A stretch of 64,000 nt of DNA from Methanofollis ethanolicus (GCF_001571385.1 NZ_BCNW01000001.1:496001-560000); one strand, 5' to 3'; positions 8,712 to 18,448 are shown, counted from the first letter of the stretch. Notes: generated from the letters alone by a model not told the origin. Made by a program: numbers and translations.

Positions 8712-9587
8712 TCAGCCTTCGACTCTGGCGAGGAACTCCCGCACCGTCGCGAGGTAGGCGACCGTCGCCTCAAGGTGGTGCTCGTGGGACGCCCCGTCGA
8801 AGACGGCGACCTCCGACCCCGGCATCATGCTGTGGTAGTATGCCGTCGTCTCCGGGGTCGCCTCGTCGAACTCCCCGCAGGTGAAGAGGGTGGGGACCCG
8901 GATCTCATGGAGGCGTTCGGCGCGCTCGAAGTCGCCGAGGCTTCCGGTGATGGTGAACTCGCTCGGCCCCCACATCTGGAGGTAGATGTCGGCGTTCAGG
9001 CGCTCGAATGTTTTCATCAGGCAGTCGGGCCAGGGGTCTGTGCGGCAGACATGAAGGCGGTAGTAGGCCGTCATCGCCTCCTGGTAGGCGGGACCGTCGT
9101 AGCTGCCCGCCTCTTCGGCGCGGAGGACCGCCTCCCTGTGGTCGTCGGGGAGGGCCAGGAGATATCTCCGCCCGTCCGCGGCCCAGTGCGATGCCGAGAG
9201 GCAGGGTGCGGAGAGGACGAGGCTTTCCACCCCGTCGGGCCGGTGCGTGAGCATGTATTCGACGGCGAGCATCGTCCCCCAGGACTGGCCGAGGATGTGG
9301 ACGCGGTCGAGGCCGAGGGCCTTCCGCACCGCGGCGAGTTCGTCCACGGCACGTTCCAGCGTCCGGAGGGAGGGGTCGGCCGGGCGGTCGGAGTCGCCGC
9401 AGCCGAGCTGGTCGTAGAAGACAATCGGCCTCCCCCCGAGGGCGGCGAGAGGTTCGAGGTAGTCGGACGTGCAACCAGGGCCGCCGTGGAGGACGAGGAG
9501 AGGGGTGCCGCTCTCCTCCGCGCCGGCGACATGATACACTATCTTTCCGCTGGGAACGTCTGCGAAACCTTCATGGGGGAGATCCAT
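8712..9587 (-). CDS. pip: Proline iminopeptidase-like alpha/beta hydrolase
   Basis: 291 residues from ATG 9587. Oxyanion-hole motif HGGPG (about residues 34-38) and nucleophile elbow GQSWG (Ser about 102) are the signature of S33 proline iminopeptidases; the acid (CGEFDEATPE) and His (ASHEHH) are in the expected late positions. It releases N-terminal proline from peptides in the cytoplasm. The start at 9728 is rejected because its first 47 residues come from AT-rich non-coding DNA. Forms an operon with the FilR1 regulator. Confidence 0.85.
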   Translation of the reverse strand: MDLPHEGFADVPSGKIVYHVAGAEESGTPLLVLHGGPGCTSDYLEPLAALGGRPIVFYDQLGCGDSDRPADPSLRTLERAVDELAAVRKALGLDRVHILGQSWGTMLAVEYMLTHRPDGVESLVLSAPCLSASHWAADGRRYLLALPDDHREAVLRAEEAGSYDGPAYQEAMTAYYRLHVCRTDPWPDCLMKTFERLNADIYLQMWGPSEFTITGSLGDFERAERLHEIRVPTLFTCGEFDEATPETTAYYHSMMPGSEVAVFDGASHEHHLEATVAYLATVREFLARVEG

Positions 9588-9845
9588 ACTTTTTCTCTTG
9601 ACGTTTTCCGGGATGAAGGTGGCGATCTGGTCGTGGGCGAGAATGTTTGTCGTCAAGTTTCTGGAATGATTTGTATTCGACAATAAATGGAATGAACGAA
9701 TATTTTGGAATGTCTTCAATCTCGACAATTTGATTTTTCTATCAAATACACTTTCACAACACGCATGGCTTCAATTAAACATAGAGTAAGTACACAAGGT
9801 CAATAACAGATGCGAACAAACTAGGTGTCATATAGGGTAAGATAG

Positions 9846-10577
9846 ATGTCTACTATAATTTATGAAAGCAAAGGAAGAGCACGTGAGTATTCTGAATTGG
9901 CAGCTAATCTATATCGCGGTTGCGATCATGGCTGTATTTATTGCTACGCACCTCTTGCAACAAGGAAAAGCAGGGAAGTATTTCTTAAACCCGCTGTAAG
10001 AGAAGGGGTTATCAATAAGTTATTTAATGACGCAGAAGAATTAGAAAAAAAGAAGGAAGAGCGATATATTTTACTTTGTTTTACGACAGATCCATATTTA
10101 CATCTTGATGAAAAGTATCAACTTACCCGAAAGGCAATTCAGATCCTACTCAGTCACAATCTAAAAGTGACCATTCTGACAAAGGGAGGACGTCGTTCGG
10201 AAAGGGATTTTGACCTTTTAGAATCTCATCCTCATATGACTAAGTATGGAGCAACACTTGTTTTTACTAACGAAGAGCAAAGAAAAGTTATTGAACCAAA
10301 TGCGGCCCCCACCAGCGAAAGAATTCAAGCTTTAAAAAATGCTCATGATCGAGGAATCTATACATACATCTCCTTAGAACCTGTCTGGGATCCTGAACAG
10401 AGTTTGCAATTGATTGATCTAACTCACGAATTTGTTGATCACTACAAAGTGGGAAAATTAAATTATAATTCCCGACAGCAGGAAATTGACTGGAAGGAAT
10501 TTCGTGAAAATGCCATTAAAAAACTAGAGCATTACAAAAAATCGTATTATATCAAAAATGATTTATTGCAATATTAA
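9846..10577 (+). CDS. Radical SAM protein of the SplB-like group
   Basis: 243 residues. The radical SAM 4Fe-4S motif is CDHGCIYC (C-x3-C-x2-C, about residues 26-33), followed by a partial TIM-barrel pattern (ILLCFTTDPYLHLDE, KVTILTKGG, YISLEPVWD). Length and motifs match the COG1533 (spore photoproduct lyase-like) family rather than a phage Gp37 protein. The gene is markedly AT-rich compared with its surroundings and converges on, and overlaps by 4 nt, a TcmP gene. Radical SAM proteins of this kind are known next to three-Cys-motif partners; the substrate is not known to me. Signs of transfer: composition and codon use. Confidence 0.8.
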   Translation: MSTIIYESKGRAREYSELAANLYRGCDHGCIYCYAPLATRKSREVFLKPAVREGVINKLFNDAEELEKKKEERYILLCFTTDPYLHLDEKYQLTRKAIQILLSHNLKVTILTKGGRRSERDFDLLESHPHMTKYGATLVFTNEEQRKVIEPNAAPTSERIQALKNAHDRGIYTYISLEPVWDPEQSLQLIDLTHEFVDHYKVGKLNYNSRQQEIDWKEFRENAIKKLEHYKKSYYIKNDLLQY

Positions 10578-11731
10578 AACCATTCACTTAGATCTTTTTG
10601 ACCGATTTTATCATTGTTTTTCTTCGTTGTTATTATCTTGGCATCATGATTCCATTGGTATATTTTCCACTGTTCCAATTCTTTTAATCCATGAAGTTTC
10701 ATCATGTAATGTCCAGCATTATTGTCTGTTAAAAATAGCATACAGTATACAATGTTTGTTTGACCCGTACTTTTTATTTCAGCGATAATTGGTGGTTTTT
10801 CATACATGGCAGATAATTTTTGAGCATAAAGATCGAGAATATATTGTCTTGCATTGATTTTCTCACCTCTATTTATCTTCTCTAAATATGGTGGAAGCCA
10901 TTCTGATTCAGAAATACCTATGGCATCTGAAATAATATGGGGATTTTTGGTAATATTTCTTTGAAGGTCTGGGGTCATAAACGTAATAATTAATTCTGGC
11001 TTTCGGACTATATTTTTGCCTTTGGATTTATATTGTCCCCAATTTGTTCCTATCTTCTCAACAACCGACCAAGGTAATTCACTAACAGCATAAGGATCTA
11101 AGATCCAGATATTGGGATATTTAGGGTTTATTTGGCGCAGAGCCCACTCTGCTGCTGGTTCTATTGTTTGAGATGTTATTTCTATTTTATTCCTTATTTT
11201 TCTGAATTTTTCGATATTTGTATTTAGTGCATCATATTGTCTGCGGCACTTTTCAGGGTTCTTGTGATATGAATTTAAGAGTAACTTCCCAGGAAATGAA
11301 TAGTTCTCCAAGCACTGTGCAGCTAATAGCGCTGACCCCGGCCACTGATAGTCTCCGGCATGATATTCCTTTGCATCGTCACAGGTTACCAGTCCGCTTG
11401 CTGCATAGAGATCTATAATGTCAAGTGAAGGTACTCTTTTATTTTGCCTATTTTCTTCACTATCAACATTTTCTGTCCAGATATTTAGGTAACACTCAAT
11501 AAATTTGTGCTTCTGTCTTGTATGATATTTCACTTCTTCACTGGTGAAATCGTTATCATTGTCTTCAATCTCAGAATAATCCATTTTTTGGCCCTCTTTT
11601 GTCAAACCGGATCCTTTTTGTTGGGGATTATCTCTCATATAGGTTATAGGTTTCGATTCGATGTCTATGCCCCTATAATTGTATGTTCCATTAAATTCAT
11701 CTGTAAATAGGGGAGCAATATCTTTTAACAA
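10574..11731 (-). CDS. tcmP: Three-Cys-motif partner protein TcmP
   Basis: 385 residues. The segment HTRQKHKFIECYLNIWTE (about 70-87) followed by IIDLYAASGLVTC resembles the conserved start of the TcmP family (H..KH..I..YL..W, then a methyltransferase-like first strand). WILDPYAVSELPW resembles the following conserved DPF/Y-type motif. TcmP proteins are defined by their adjacency to radical SAM/three-Cys-motif proteins, as here. The family may be a nucleic-acid-modifying or defence component; that is inference. AT-rich like its partner, so the two probably arrived together. Assignment is from memory of the family pattern. Confidence 0.65.
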   Translation of the reverse strand: MLKDIAPLFTDEFNGTYNYRGIDIESKPITYMRDNPQQKGSGLTKEGQKMDYSEIEDNDNDFTSEEVKYHTRQKHKFIECYLNIWTENVDSEENRQNKRVPSLDIIDLYAASGLVTCDDAKEYHAGDYQWPGSALLAAQCLENYSFPGKLLLNSYHKNPEKCRRQYDALNTNIEKFRKIRNKIEITSQTIEPAAEWALRQINPKYPNIWILDPYAVSELPWSVVEKIGTNWGQYKSKGKNIVRKPELIITFMTPDLQRNITKNPHIISDAIGISESEWLPPYLEKINRGEKINARQYILDLYAQKLSAMYEKPPIIAEIKSTGQTNIVYCMLFLTDNNAGHYMMKLHGLKELEQWKIYQWNHDAKIITTKKNNDKIGQKDLSEWF

Positions 11732-12029
11732 ATAATTTCTCTCAATATTTGACTCAGTAGAATTCCTTACCTGAAAGTACTTCTTGGGGTGCTCACTGAA
11801 GAATTCTTATTCTTCCGTGCCTGTACCGGGGGACTACGCCCCCGGACCCCCGTTCTGGATTGGGGATGGACGCAGTCTCCTCTGGCAACACCTTCGGTTC
11901 TCTCTTCTCCTTAGGCTCAGGTATGACTGAAAAGAGTCGAGAAAATATCTGGCTTTCGAGTTAGGTGGGGGTTTAGTCCTCTGGTCTCTCTCTGGGTGAA
12001 GGTGGTGATCCGTGGATCCCCCACCCTCT
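11732..12029. repeat. Intergenic hairpin repeat copy R1
   Basis: The AT-rich island ends near 11790. From AAGTACTTCTTGG (about 11776) the sequence matches the opening of copies at 20236 and 31124. The core hairpin is 11826-11852 (CCGGGGGACTACGCCCCCGG followed by ACCCCCG). The second hairpin of the pair is not recognisable here. No gene is seen. Confidence 0.6.
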
Positions 12030-12425
12030 CTACCCCAGGATCACCTTCACGTACGGCCGCGGCACGAGGACGCAGGCGCAGAAGGCCTCCCTGACGCCGA
12101 CGGCGACGACCACTGCTGTGACCGGGTCCGTCTCCACCGCCGCGGCAAAGCCCGGTTCGATGCTTTCCATGAAGGCGAAAAATCTGCGGAGTTCCATGAA
12201 CGGGCGGTCGGCCTCGGGGACCATCTCGAAGGCCGCGAGGTCGGCCTCGATAGTGGACGTGCGGGCCACCTCCTCGTCGAAGTAGACCCAGACCTCGACG
12301 TCGTGGTCGCGGGCGATCGTGCGGAGGGCGAGGAGGTCGGCCTCCCCTCCTTCCGTGATGCCGAGAGATGCGAAACGCTCTCTCGTGTCCTTCCCCGGCA
12401 GACTCTCGAAAGGTGCGGTTGTCAT
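12030..12425 (-). CDS. Conserved-context hypothetical protein next to phosphomevalonate dehydratase
   Basis: 131 residues from ATG 12425, preceded by GAGGT and only 5 nt after the stop of the aconitase-X gene. Soluble, mixed alpha/beta, acidic, with motifs VEVWVYFDEEVART and ELRRFFAFMES; the C-terminus (AFCACVLVPRPYVKVILG) has paired cysteines. It does not resemble the DUF126 swivelling small subunit of the dehydratase, which would be expected in this position. I do not recognise the family. The long open frame extending upstream to 13427 is only the antisense-like shadow of the next gene. Confidence 0.65.
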   Translation of the reverse strand: MTTAPFESLPGKDTRERFASLGITEGGEADLLALRTIARDHDVEVWVYFDEEVARTSTIEADLAAFEMVPEADRPFMELRRFFAFMESIEPGFAAAVETDPVTAVVVAVGVREAFCACVLVPRPYVKVILG

Positions 12426-12430
12426 AGACC

Positions 12431-13594
12431 TCACATCGTGGCGACGGCCACGCACTCCTCCATCGTCCCGATCCGTGCCACCGCCCCGCACATCGTCGGC
12501 ACATACGCGAGGGCCTTGCCCGAGTTCACCATGATCGCGTCGTACCTGTCCAGGGCCGGGGAGACGACGACGCAGGTGTCTGCATAGACCCGCGCCCCGC
12601 TCTTCTCGATCGCCGCCACGGCGTCGCGGTTCTCCGCGATGACGCCCTGTGCGGCGAAGACGAAGAAGGGCTTTTTCACCTTTTTCCCGGCGAGGAGACC
12701 GGCGAGGGTGTCGAGTTCGGCCGGAGAGAGATGGGGGCACCCGACCGCGATCGCGTCCACCTCGATCGAGGAGAAGACCTCCCGCACCTCGTCCATCCTG
12801 ATCTCGACAGTCTCCGGGACATCGCGCTTGAAGGTCGGCAGGCGGGCCTCGGGGGTGATCCTGTCCACGTGGAAGAGGGCCACCGCGCCGGTCGCCGCCA
12901 TCGCCGCGCCCAGCGCCTTGAGGTGGTCGCGGGGCGGCCTGATCCCGGAGAAGAGAGGGATCCTGTTCCCGACAATCTTCCCGGCCACATAGCCCAGGGC
13001 CCCGTATTCGGCCGCGTCCTTCAGCGCCGCCGGGTCGTCCACCGTGATCCCGATGTTCGGCAGGCGGTTCTTGAAGAGGTGCAGGCCGTAGTACGGCGTC
13101 TTGCCGACGATCGCCGCGGCAAGGGCGCCCGGCCCTCCCTCGCGGTTCGTCCTCGCGCCGATGACCGAGTTCGCATAGACGACGGCCGACGACTCGGCCC
13201 AGGCCAGGTGCTCGCCGTACTGCGTCTGGGAGATGTAATACGGCGTGCAGGTGCACTCGAGTTTGATGCCGAGACGCCCGTAGGCCGCGACCACCGCCTC
13301 CTGCTGCTGTGCGAACACCTCGGGGACCCCCATCTCCTTCCAGCGGTCGCGGGCCATGCCGATCGGGTTCAGGACAGTCGGCACCGCCACATGGGCGTCC
13401 AGGCCCTGCAACCATTCGAGGCCCCACTTCCCGATCGTCTTGTACGACGCCCCCGAGACCTGGGCGCTCGCGATCGGGATGAGTTTCTCGGCGCCGAAGA
13501 CCTTGCCGAGTCCGACGAGGATCTCCAGCATCTGCTGCATCGTCTCGCCGTACTCGCCGTTCTGCATTTTTTCTTCTTCAGGTTCCAGATACAT
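12431..13594 (-). CDS. Phosphomevalonate dehydratase large subunit (aconitase X)
   Basis: 387 residues, normal for the aconitase-X catalytic subunit. Visible features: IPIASAQVSGASYKTIG near the N-terminus, the cysteine-bearing CTCTPYY, the WAESSAVVYANSVIGARTNREG stretch (read in two halves), and GCPHLS plus PTMCG later, which carry Fe-S or substrate contacts in this family. In archaea the large and small subunits dehydrate mevalonate-5-phosphate to trans-anhydromevalonate-5-phosphate in the archaeal mevalonate pathway. Start and UbiD stop share one base (TGATG), so translation is coupled. The small subunit gene is not in this cluster. Confidence 0.85.
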   Translation of the reverse strand: MYLEPEEEKMQNGEYGETMQQMLEILVGLGKVFGAEKLIPIASAQVSGASYKTIGKWGLEWLQGLDAHVAVPTVLNPIGMARDRWKEMGVPEVFAQQQEAVVAAYGRLGIKLECTCTPYYISQTQYGEHLAWAESSAVVYANSVIGARTNREGGPGALAAAIVGKTPYYGLHLFKNRLPNIGITVDDPAALKDAAEYGALGYVAGKIVGNRIPLFSGIRPPRDHLKALGAAMAATGAVALFHVDRITPEARLPTFKRDVPETVEIRMDEVREVFSSIEVDAIAVGCPHLSPAELDTLAGLLAGKKVKKPFFVFAAQGVIAENRDAVAAIEKSGARVYADTCVVVSPALDRYDAIMVNSGKALAYVPTMCGAVARIGTMEECVAVATM

Positions 13595-14844
13595 CAGTCA
13601 TTCCATCCTGCACGCACAAACTTCTCCTCCTCACCCATCACCATCGTGGCGTCGAGGCCGATTTTCACGTTCGTGCCGTCGCCGTCCCGGCAGGGGTCGA
13701 GGGACGAGCCCCGCACCCCGGTAATCACCATCAGGTCGCGGTCGCCCCGCACCCGTGTTGCGATCGCGTACTCCACGTCCTCCATGGAGAAGGGGTCGAT
13801 GTCCTCGTCCACGACGACGACGTGTTTCAGGGAGGTGTGAGCCGCGAAGGCCGCCATGATCGCGTTCTTCCCGTCGCCCTGCGTGTTCTTCCTGACCTGC
13901 ACGACCGCATGGAGGTAGCCGCAGCCGCCTGTCGTGAGCACGACGTTCCTGACCGTCGTCACCCCGGCCACGGCCCGGTAGATCTTCGGCTCGTACGGCA
14001 CGCCCATCAGGAGACGGTGTTCGCTCCCGCCCGGGAGGATGGAGTGGTAGATGGGGTCTTCCTTCGTCCACATGCCGGTGAGTTCCATGACGGGCTGGAC
14101 CCTCTCGAAGTCGTAGGTGCCGGTGATGTCGACGAAAGGCCCTTCCTCGGACTTCTCCGCCCCGATATACCCTTCGAGGACGATCTCGGCCTCGGGGACC
14201 AGGACCCCGTTCGAGCATTCATAGACAGGGAGGTCCCCGCCCATCAGTTCGGCCGCGAAGGCGAGTTCCTTCCCCTCGGGGACGCGGGTGCAGGAGGCGA
14301 AGGTGACCGCCGGGTGGACGCCGAGGGCGATGGCGATCGGCAGTTTCTCGCCCCTCTTCAGCGCCTCGCGGTGGAGGACGTCGGTGTGCCGGCCCTCGAC
14401 GAGGCGTGCGGCCAGGCGGTCCTTGCCTATCACCATCATGCGGTGGATGGAGGCGTTCTCCACGCCATCCAGGCGGGAGAAGACGATCCCCGCGGTGATG
14501 TACGGGCCGCCGTCCTTCGGGAAGAAGGTCATGACCGGGAACGCGGTGAGGTCGGCCGGGCGCATGTCGAGTTTGCCCATCGGCGTCAGCGTGCCGCTGT
14601 ACGACGCCCCGGCCAGTCTCTTCACCAGGTCGGCCTCCGTGCTCCCGAGGGCCGCCGCCAGGGTGCTCCTGTTCGCGGTGAGGTTCATCACCGCCTTCTT
14701 CCCGCCGATGTCGTGGAAGAGGAGGACCCTGTCGGTCGTGCTCGCCATCTGTGCCGCTTCGAAGCGGTCGGAGACCGGTCTTTCGATCTCGTCGACCAGG
14801 CCCCTCTCCCGCATCTCGTCAATGAACTGTCGCATCGTCATCAT
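13594..14844 (-). CDS. UbiD-family decarboxylase, probable anhydromevalonate phosphate decarboxylase
   Basis: 416 residues. The UbiD fold signature is seen in the segments GPYITAGIVFSR, MMVIGKDRLA, IAIALGVHPA and GPFVDITGTYD, and the Glu/Arg-rich prenyl-FMN site. UbiD enzymes use prenylated FMN, made by the UbiX encoded immediately upstream. Neighbouring aconitase X points to anhydromevalonate-5-phosphate decarboxylase, which gives isopentenyl phosphate in the archaeal mevalonate pathway. GGAGCGG precedes the ATG pair at 14844/14841. The gene overlaps ubiX by 26 nt. Confidence 0.85.
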   Translation of the reverse strand: MMTMRQFIDEMRERGLVDEIERPVSDRFEAAQMASTTDRVLLFHDIGGKKAVMNLTANRSTLAAALGSTEADLVKRLAGASYSGTLTPMGKLDMRPADLTAFPVMTFFPKDGGPYITAGIVFSRLDGVENASIHRMMVIGKDRLAARLVEGRHTDVLHREALKRGEKLPIAIALGVHPAVTFASCTRVPEGKELAFAAELMGGDLPVYECSNGVLVPEAEIVLEGYIGAEKSEEGPFVDITGTYDFERVQPVMELTGMWTKEDPIYHSILPGGSEHRLLMGVPYEPKIYRAVAGVTTVRNVVLTTGGCGYLHAVVQVRKNTQGDGKNAIMAAFAAHTSLKHVVVVDEDIDPFSMEDVEYAIATRVRGDRDLMVITGVRGSSLDPCRDGDGTNVKIGLDATMVMGEEEKFVRAGWND

Positions 14845-15388
14845 ATCCGCTCCATCTTTTTCCGATATCGTGCTCCACCCCGAGGTGGTCGAGGATCCGG
14901 GCGACCACCATGTCCACCAGGTCGTCGATCGTCTGCGGCCGCCCGTAGAAGGGCGGGCTTGCGACCATCACCGTCGCCCCGGCCTCGTCCGCGGCGAGCA
15001 TGTTTTTCAGGTGGATGCGCGAGAGGGGCATCTCCCGCAGGACAAGGATGCACCGCCGCCTTTCCTTCAGACAGACGTCTGCGGCCCGTGCGATAAGGGT
15101 GTCGGAGAACCCGGCCGAGACCGAGGCCAGGGTCTTCATCGAGCAGGGGACGACCGCCATCCCGTCGTACCGGAAAGACCCGCTCGCGATCTCCGCGGCC
15201 AGGTTCCTGTTGTCCTCCTCGATCACCGGGAACCCGTCGAGGCTCACGCCTTCGTGGACCGCGATCTCCCGCGCCGTCCCGGAGACGATCAGGTGCACCC
15301 GCGCCTTCCCCGAGAGCACCTCCAGGAGGCGCCTCGCGTAGACGATCCCGCTCGCGCCGGTCACGCCGATAACATATTCCTTCTCCAT
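14819..15388 (-). CDS. ubiX: Flavin prenyltransferase UbiX
   Basis: 189 residues from ATG 15388. The N-terminal VIGVTGASGIVYARRLLE is the FMN-binding signature; MAVVPCSMKTLASVSAGFSDTLI and REMPLSRIHLKNML (read in parts) are the conserved prenyl-phosphate and FMN contacts. It attaches dimethylallyl phosphate to FMN to make the cofactor for the adjacent UbiD decarboxylase. It follows the HD protein by 8 nt, so the operon order is HD protein, ubiX, ubiD, aconitase X, hypothetical. Confidence 0.9.
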   Translation of the reverse strand: MEKEYVIGVTGASGIVYARRLLEVLSGKARVHLIVSGTAREIAVHEGVSLDGFPVIEEDNRNLAAEIASGSFRYDGMAVVPCSMKTLASVSAGFSDTLIARAADVCLKERRRCILVLREMPLSRIHLKNMLAADEAGATVMVASPPFYGRPQTIDDLVDMVVARILDHLGVEHDIGKRWSGYDDDATVH

Positions 15389-15396
15389 CGTCGTCC

Positions 15397-16599
15397 TCAC
15401 ACCGGCAGCCTGTCCTGCTGCGTCGGTTTTTTGATGTGGAGCACCTCGACGGCCGCCGCTTCCACCGTCTCCCTCTGGTCGGGGAGGGTGTAGACGCCGA
15501 GGCGCCACTGTTCCCGCCGCGTCTCGTTCAGGGTCGTCAGGAGGGGGGAGACCTGTTCGAGGCCGACAAGGGCGTTTCTCTCCCGCACCCGCACCTCCAT
15601 CGACATGTCAGTCGGGAAGGGCGGGATGTCGACGAGCACCGTCTCCTCCCTGACGCCTGCCGCCTCCGCGACCTCCCGGGCGATCTGCCTGCTCTCCGCG
15701 AGGGATGTTCTGGCCTGCACGGCGGCGGCGTTCACCTGGCCGCGGCCGACATAGACGGCCCTCTTGTACAGTCTCCTCTCATAGAGTCTTCGGGCGAGGT
15801 CGCGTGCCGTCTCATCGGGAGAGGCGAGGAGACGGGTGAAGAGGGCGGCGTCGTCCATCCGCATCAGCACCCCGACCTCGTCCCCGCTCTCCTCCAGGTG
15901 GGCGAGGAGGGCGAGGTGGAACATGGAGGTGGCGATCCGGGAGACATGGTGGTAGTAGACCACCGGCCGCATCAGGGTCCGTGCGATGAGCAGGGACTCC
16001 GCGGCATTGATCCCCGAGGCGTCGAGAGCGACGCCGTTCTCCGTCCTGACCGTCGCCCTGATCAACCGCCCGGCGTCGACGAGGCCGTACGGCACGCCGG
16101 TGTAGTGGGCGTCGCGGAGGAGGTAGTCCATCCTGTCCACGTCCAGGTCGCCGTGGATCACGCCTGCGTAGCGATGGGTGCCGTTGATCATGGCGGCGAC
16201 CTCGGCCGGGTCGAGGCCGCGGTCTTCAAGGATTCCGGCCGTCTCGCCCTCCCCGAGGAGGTCGCCCGCGTCCTGGTGGCCCTTCCCCATCATCTCGACC
16301 ATGAAGGCCTCGGTGACATGGGAGAAGGGGCCGTGGCCGACGTCGTGGAGGAGGGCCGAGGCGGTGACCAGGTCGCTCTCGGCCGCGTCGAGGCCGAGGT
16401 GACGGCAGACCACGGCCGCAAGGTGCATCGTCCCGAGGGAGTGCTCGAACCTGGTGTGGTTGGCGCCAGGATAGACCAGGTGGGCGAAGCCGAGTTGCCT
16501 GATATGGCGGAGGCGCTGGAGGGCGGGTGAGTCGAGGAGCGCGAGGGCCGTCTCTCCCACCTCGACGTCGCCGTGCACCGGGTCCTTGATGATTTTCAT
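15397..16599 (-). CDS. HD-domain phosphohydrolase
   Basis: 400 residues. N-terminal signature [13 protein letters not shown] and [18 protein letters not shown] (read in halves), then H-T-R-F-E-H-S and [10 protein letters not shown], giving the His and Asp metal ligands of the HD superfamily (SAMHD1-like/dGTPase-like COG1078). Later [17 protein letters not shown] is also typical. Likely a cytoplasmic nucleotide phosphohydrolase; the exact substrate is not clear. First gene of the isoprenoid operon, divergent from cofD with a 49 nt shared promoter region containing two GTTAAA-type elements. Confidence 0.85.
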   Translation of the reverse strand: MKIIKDPVHGDVEVGETALALLDSPALQRLRHIRQLGFAHLVYPGANHTRFEHSLGTMHLAAVVCRHLGLDAAESDLVTASALLHDVGHGPFSHVTEAFMVEMMGKGHQDAGDLLGEGETAGILEDRGLDPAEVAAMINGTHRYAGVIHGDLDVDRMDYLLRDAHYTGVPYGLVDAGRLIRATVRTENGVALDASGINAAESLLIARTLMRPVVYYHHVSRIATSMFHLALLAHLEESGDEVGVLMRMDDAALFTRLLASPDETARDLARRLYERRLYKRAVYVGRGQVNAAAVQARTSLAESRQIAREVAEAAGVREETVLVDIPPFPTDMSMEVRVRERNALVGLEQVSPLLTTLNETRREQWRLGVYTLPDQRETVEAAAVEVLHIKKPTQQDRLPV

Positions 16600-16648
16600 C
16601 GGGCTGTCAGTTAAAAATCTTCATGTATGGACAGTTAAACTATTCTCT

Positions 16649-17566
16649 ATGATTACATTCCTTTCCGGCGGGACCGGGACGCCGAAACTCCTGCGGGGGA
16701 TGCGCAACCTGGTCAACGACGACCAGATCGCCGTCATCGTCAACACCGCGGAGGATATGTGGATCTCGGGCAACCACATGTCCCCTGACATCGACACCGT
16801 GCTGTATCTCTTTGCCGGTCTCCTGAACACCGACACCTGGTGGGGGATCAGGGGCGACACCTTCTCGACGCATAAATTTCTCGAACAGTTCACCGGCGAG
16901 GAGTTCATCGCGGTCGGCGACAAGGACAGGGCCGTCCACATCGCGCGGGCACGTCTCCTCTGGAACGGGGCGACTCTCACCGAGGCGACCCTCTCCCTGG
17001 CACGGGCCCTCGGCGTCCGCGCCCGCGTCCTTCCCATGACCGACGCCGAGGTGACGACCTATGTCGAGACTGACGCCGGACCCATGCACTTCCAGGAGTA
17101 CTGGGTCGGGTACCGCGGCGAGGTGGAGATCAGGGGCGTCATGCGGAAAGGCGAGGAGCACAGGAAGGCGACGCCCGAGGTTCTTGCCGCGATCAGGGAT
17201 GCCGACGCCGTCATCCTCGGGCCCTCGAACCCGGTGACGAGCATCTCCCCGATACTGGAATGCGAGGGTGTGCGGGAGGCGTTGCAGGAAAAATTCGTCA
17301 TTGCGGTCTCCCCCTTCATCGGCGACAGACCTGTCTCCGGCCCCGCGGCCGCCCTGATGGAGGCGTGGGGGATGGAGGCGTCCTCGGCGGGGACGTACGC
17401 CCTCTATAAGGACTTTGTCGACGTCTTCGTCCAGGACGTGCGGGACAACGCCGAGGTGCCGGGCGCCCTCCGCCTGGACACCCTGATGAAGGACGAGAGG
17501 CGGGCCGAGGCCCTTGCCTGGGAACTGATGTCCATCGTCAGGAGCGCGACCCGAAGGAGAGCCTGA
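16649..17566 (+). CDS. cofD: 2-phospho-L-lactate transferase CofD (coenzyme F420 biosynthesis)
   Basis: 305 residues from ATG 16649. The start [18 protein letters not shown], then [25 protein letters not shown] (in two parts) and [18 protein letters not shown], are the family's phosphate and Fo contacts. The enzyme transfers the phospholactyl (or phosphoenolpyruvyl) group from its guanylylated donor to Fo, forming F420-0. It is a hallmark of F420-using methanogens. Its end overlaps the convergent metallo-beta-lactamase gene by 29 nt. Confidence 0.92.
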   Translation: MITFLSGGTGTPKLLRGMRNLVNDDQIAVIVNTAEDMWISGNHMSPDIDTVLYLFAGLLNTDTWWGIRGDTFSTHKFLEQFTGEEFIAVGDKDRAVHIARARLLWNGATLTEATLSLARALGVRARVLPMTDAEVTTYVETDAGPMHFQEYWVGYRGEVEIRGVMRKGEEHRKATPEVLAAIRDADAVILGPSNPVTSISPILECEGVREALQEKFVIAVSPFIGDRPVSGPAAALMEAWGMEASSAGTYALYKDFVDVFVQDVRDNAEVPGALRLDTLMKDERRAEALAWELMSIVRSATRRRA

Positions 17567-18374
17567 GCCCGGCGCCGGTCGGGTCGACCCGCGCCGCCCT
17601 TGCGAGGGCGGCCGCCGCCGCAAATCCGGTGCAGTGGCAGGGGTGGAGGCGTGCGGCGCCGAGGTCGCGGACATACCGGCAGGTCGCCTCGACCTGCTCT
17701 GTCGGGGCGTTGCCGAGGTGGAAGCCGCCGATGACGTCGGCGACCCTCTCCTCATCCAGAACATCTTTTGCATGCTCGACCACCGAGCAGATGCCGGCAT
17801 GGGCGCAGCCGGTGACGACGACGATCCCCTCGTCGGTGCGGCAGGCGAGAGCGGTGTCGTCGGGGACGAGGTCGGGCTTCCCGCCCGACGTCCCGACTGC
17901 CGTCCTCCCCTCGAAGGGGAAGATGCGGGGGACCTCGCCGAGGAAGACGAGGTCGTCGGTGATCCTGACGGGGGCGTGGGAGAGGCGTACCTCGCCGTGG
18001 CGGGCGAGGTTTTCCTTGGAGAGGATCATGCCGATCTCGGGTTCGCCGTCGGCCTCGACATGCCGGAAGATCGCGGGGTGGGCGAGGAAGGTCGGGTGCG
18101 GCCGCGGCCGTCCCCCCCTGCCGGCGGCGTTGATTGCCCGCAGGCAGGCGACGAGTCCCCAGGTGTGGTCGAGGTGGCAGTGGGAGAGGACGATGTGTCC
18201 GGCCTCAAGGGGGTCGATGCCGAGGGCGGCGGCGTTCCGGAGGGCGATGCCCGACTGCCCGGTGTCGAAGAGGACCGACTCCGTGCCGTCCCTGACGTAC
18301 GCCGAGAAACCGTGCTCCCCCAGGAGGCCCCTGCCGGGGAGGACGGTGTTGTCGACGAGAATGGTGATCTCCAT
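17538..18374 (-). CDS. Metallo-beta-lactamase fold protein (COG1237 type)
   Basis: 278 residues from ATG 18374. Metal-binding motif [10 protein letters not shown] (HxHxDH) at about residue 80, with later ligands in TGCAHAGIC and GGFHLG. Length and motifs fit the COG1237 group annotated as RFA-P synthase-like (beta-ribofuranosylaminobenzene phosphate, methanopterin route), but that name is widely transferred and not proven here. The longer frame to 18455 is not needed. Convergent with cofD and divergent from the cation transporter. Confidence 0.8.
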   Translation of the reverse strand: MEITILVDNTVLPGRGLLGEHGFSAYVRDGTESVLFDTGQSGIALRNAAALGIDPLEAGHIVLSHCHLDHTWGLVACLRAINAAGRGGRPRPHPTFLAHPAIFRHVEADGEPEIGMILSKENLARHGEVRLSHAPVRITDDLVFLGEVPRIFPFEGRTAVGTSGGKPDLVPDDTALACRTDEGIVVVTGCAHAGICSVVEHAKDVLDEERVADVIGGFHLGNAPTEQVEATCRYVRDLGAARLHPCHCTGFAAAAALARAARVDPTGAGLRLSFGSRS

Positions 18375-18448
18375 GCCCGATCCTTCGCGGTGGGGGAGCA
18401 TAACCCTGCCGGGAACAGGTTCATCTCCTCTGCGGGGGAGGGGGGCCC

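Noticed and set aside
12426-13427. Minus-strand open frame continuing upstream of the 131-residue protein
   Set aside because: It overlaps the aconitase-X gene in another frame and is Arg/Gly-rich without motifs; only the part below 12425 looks like protein.
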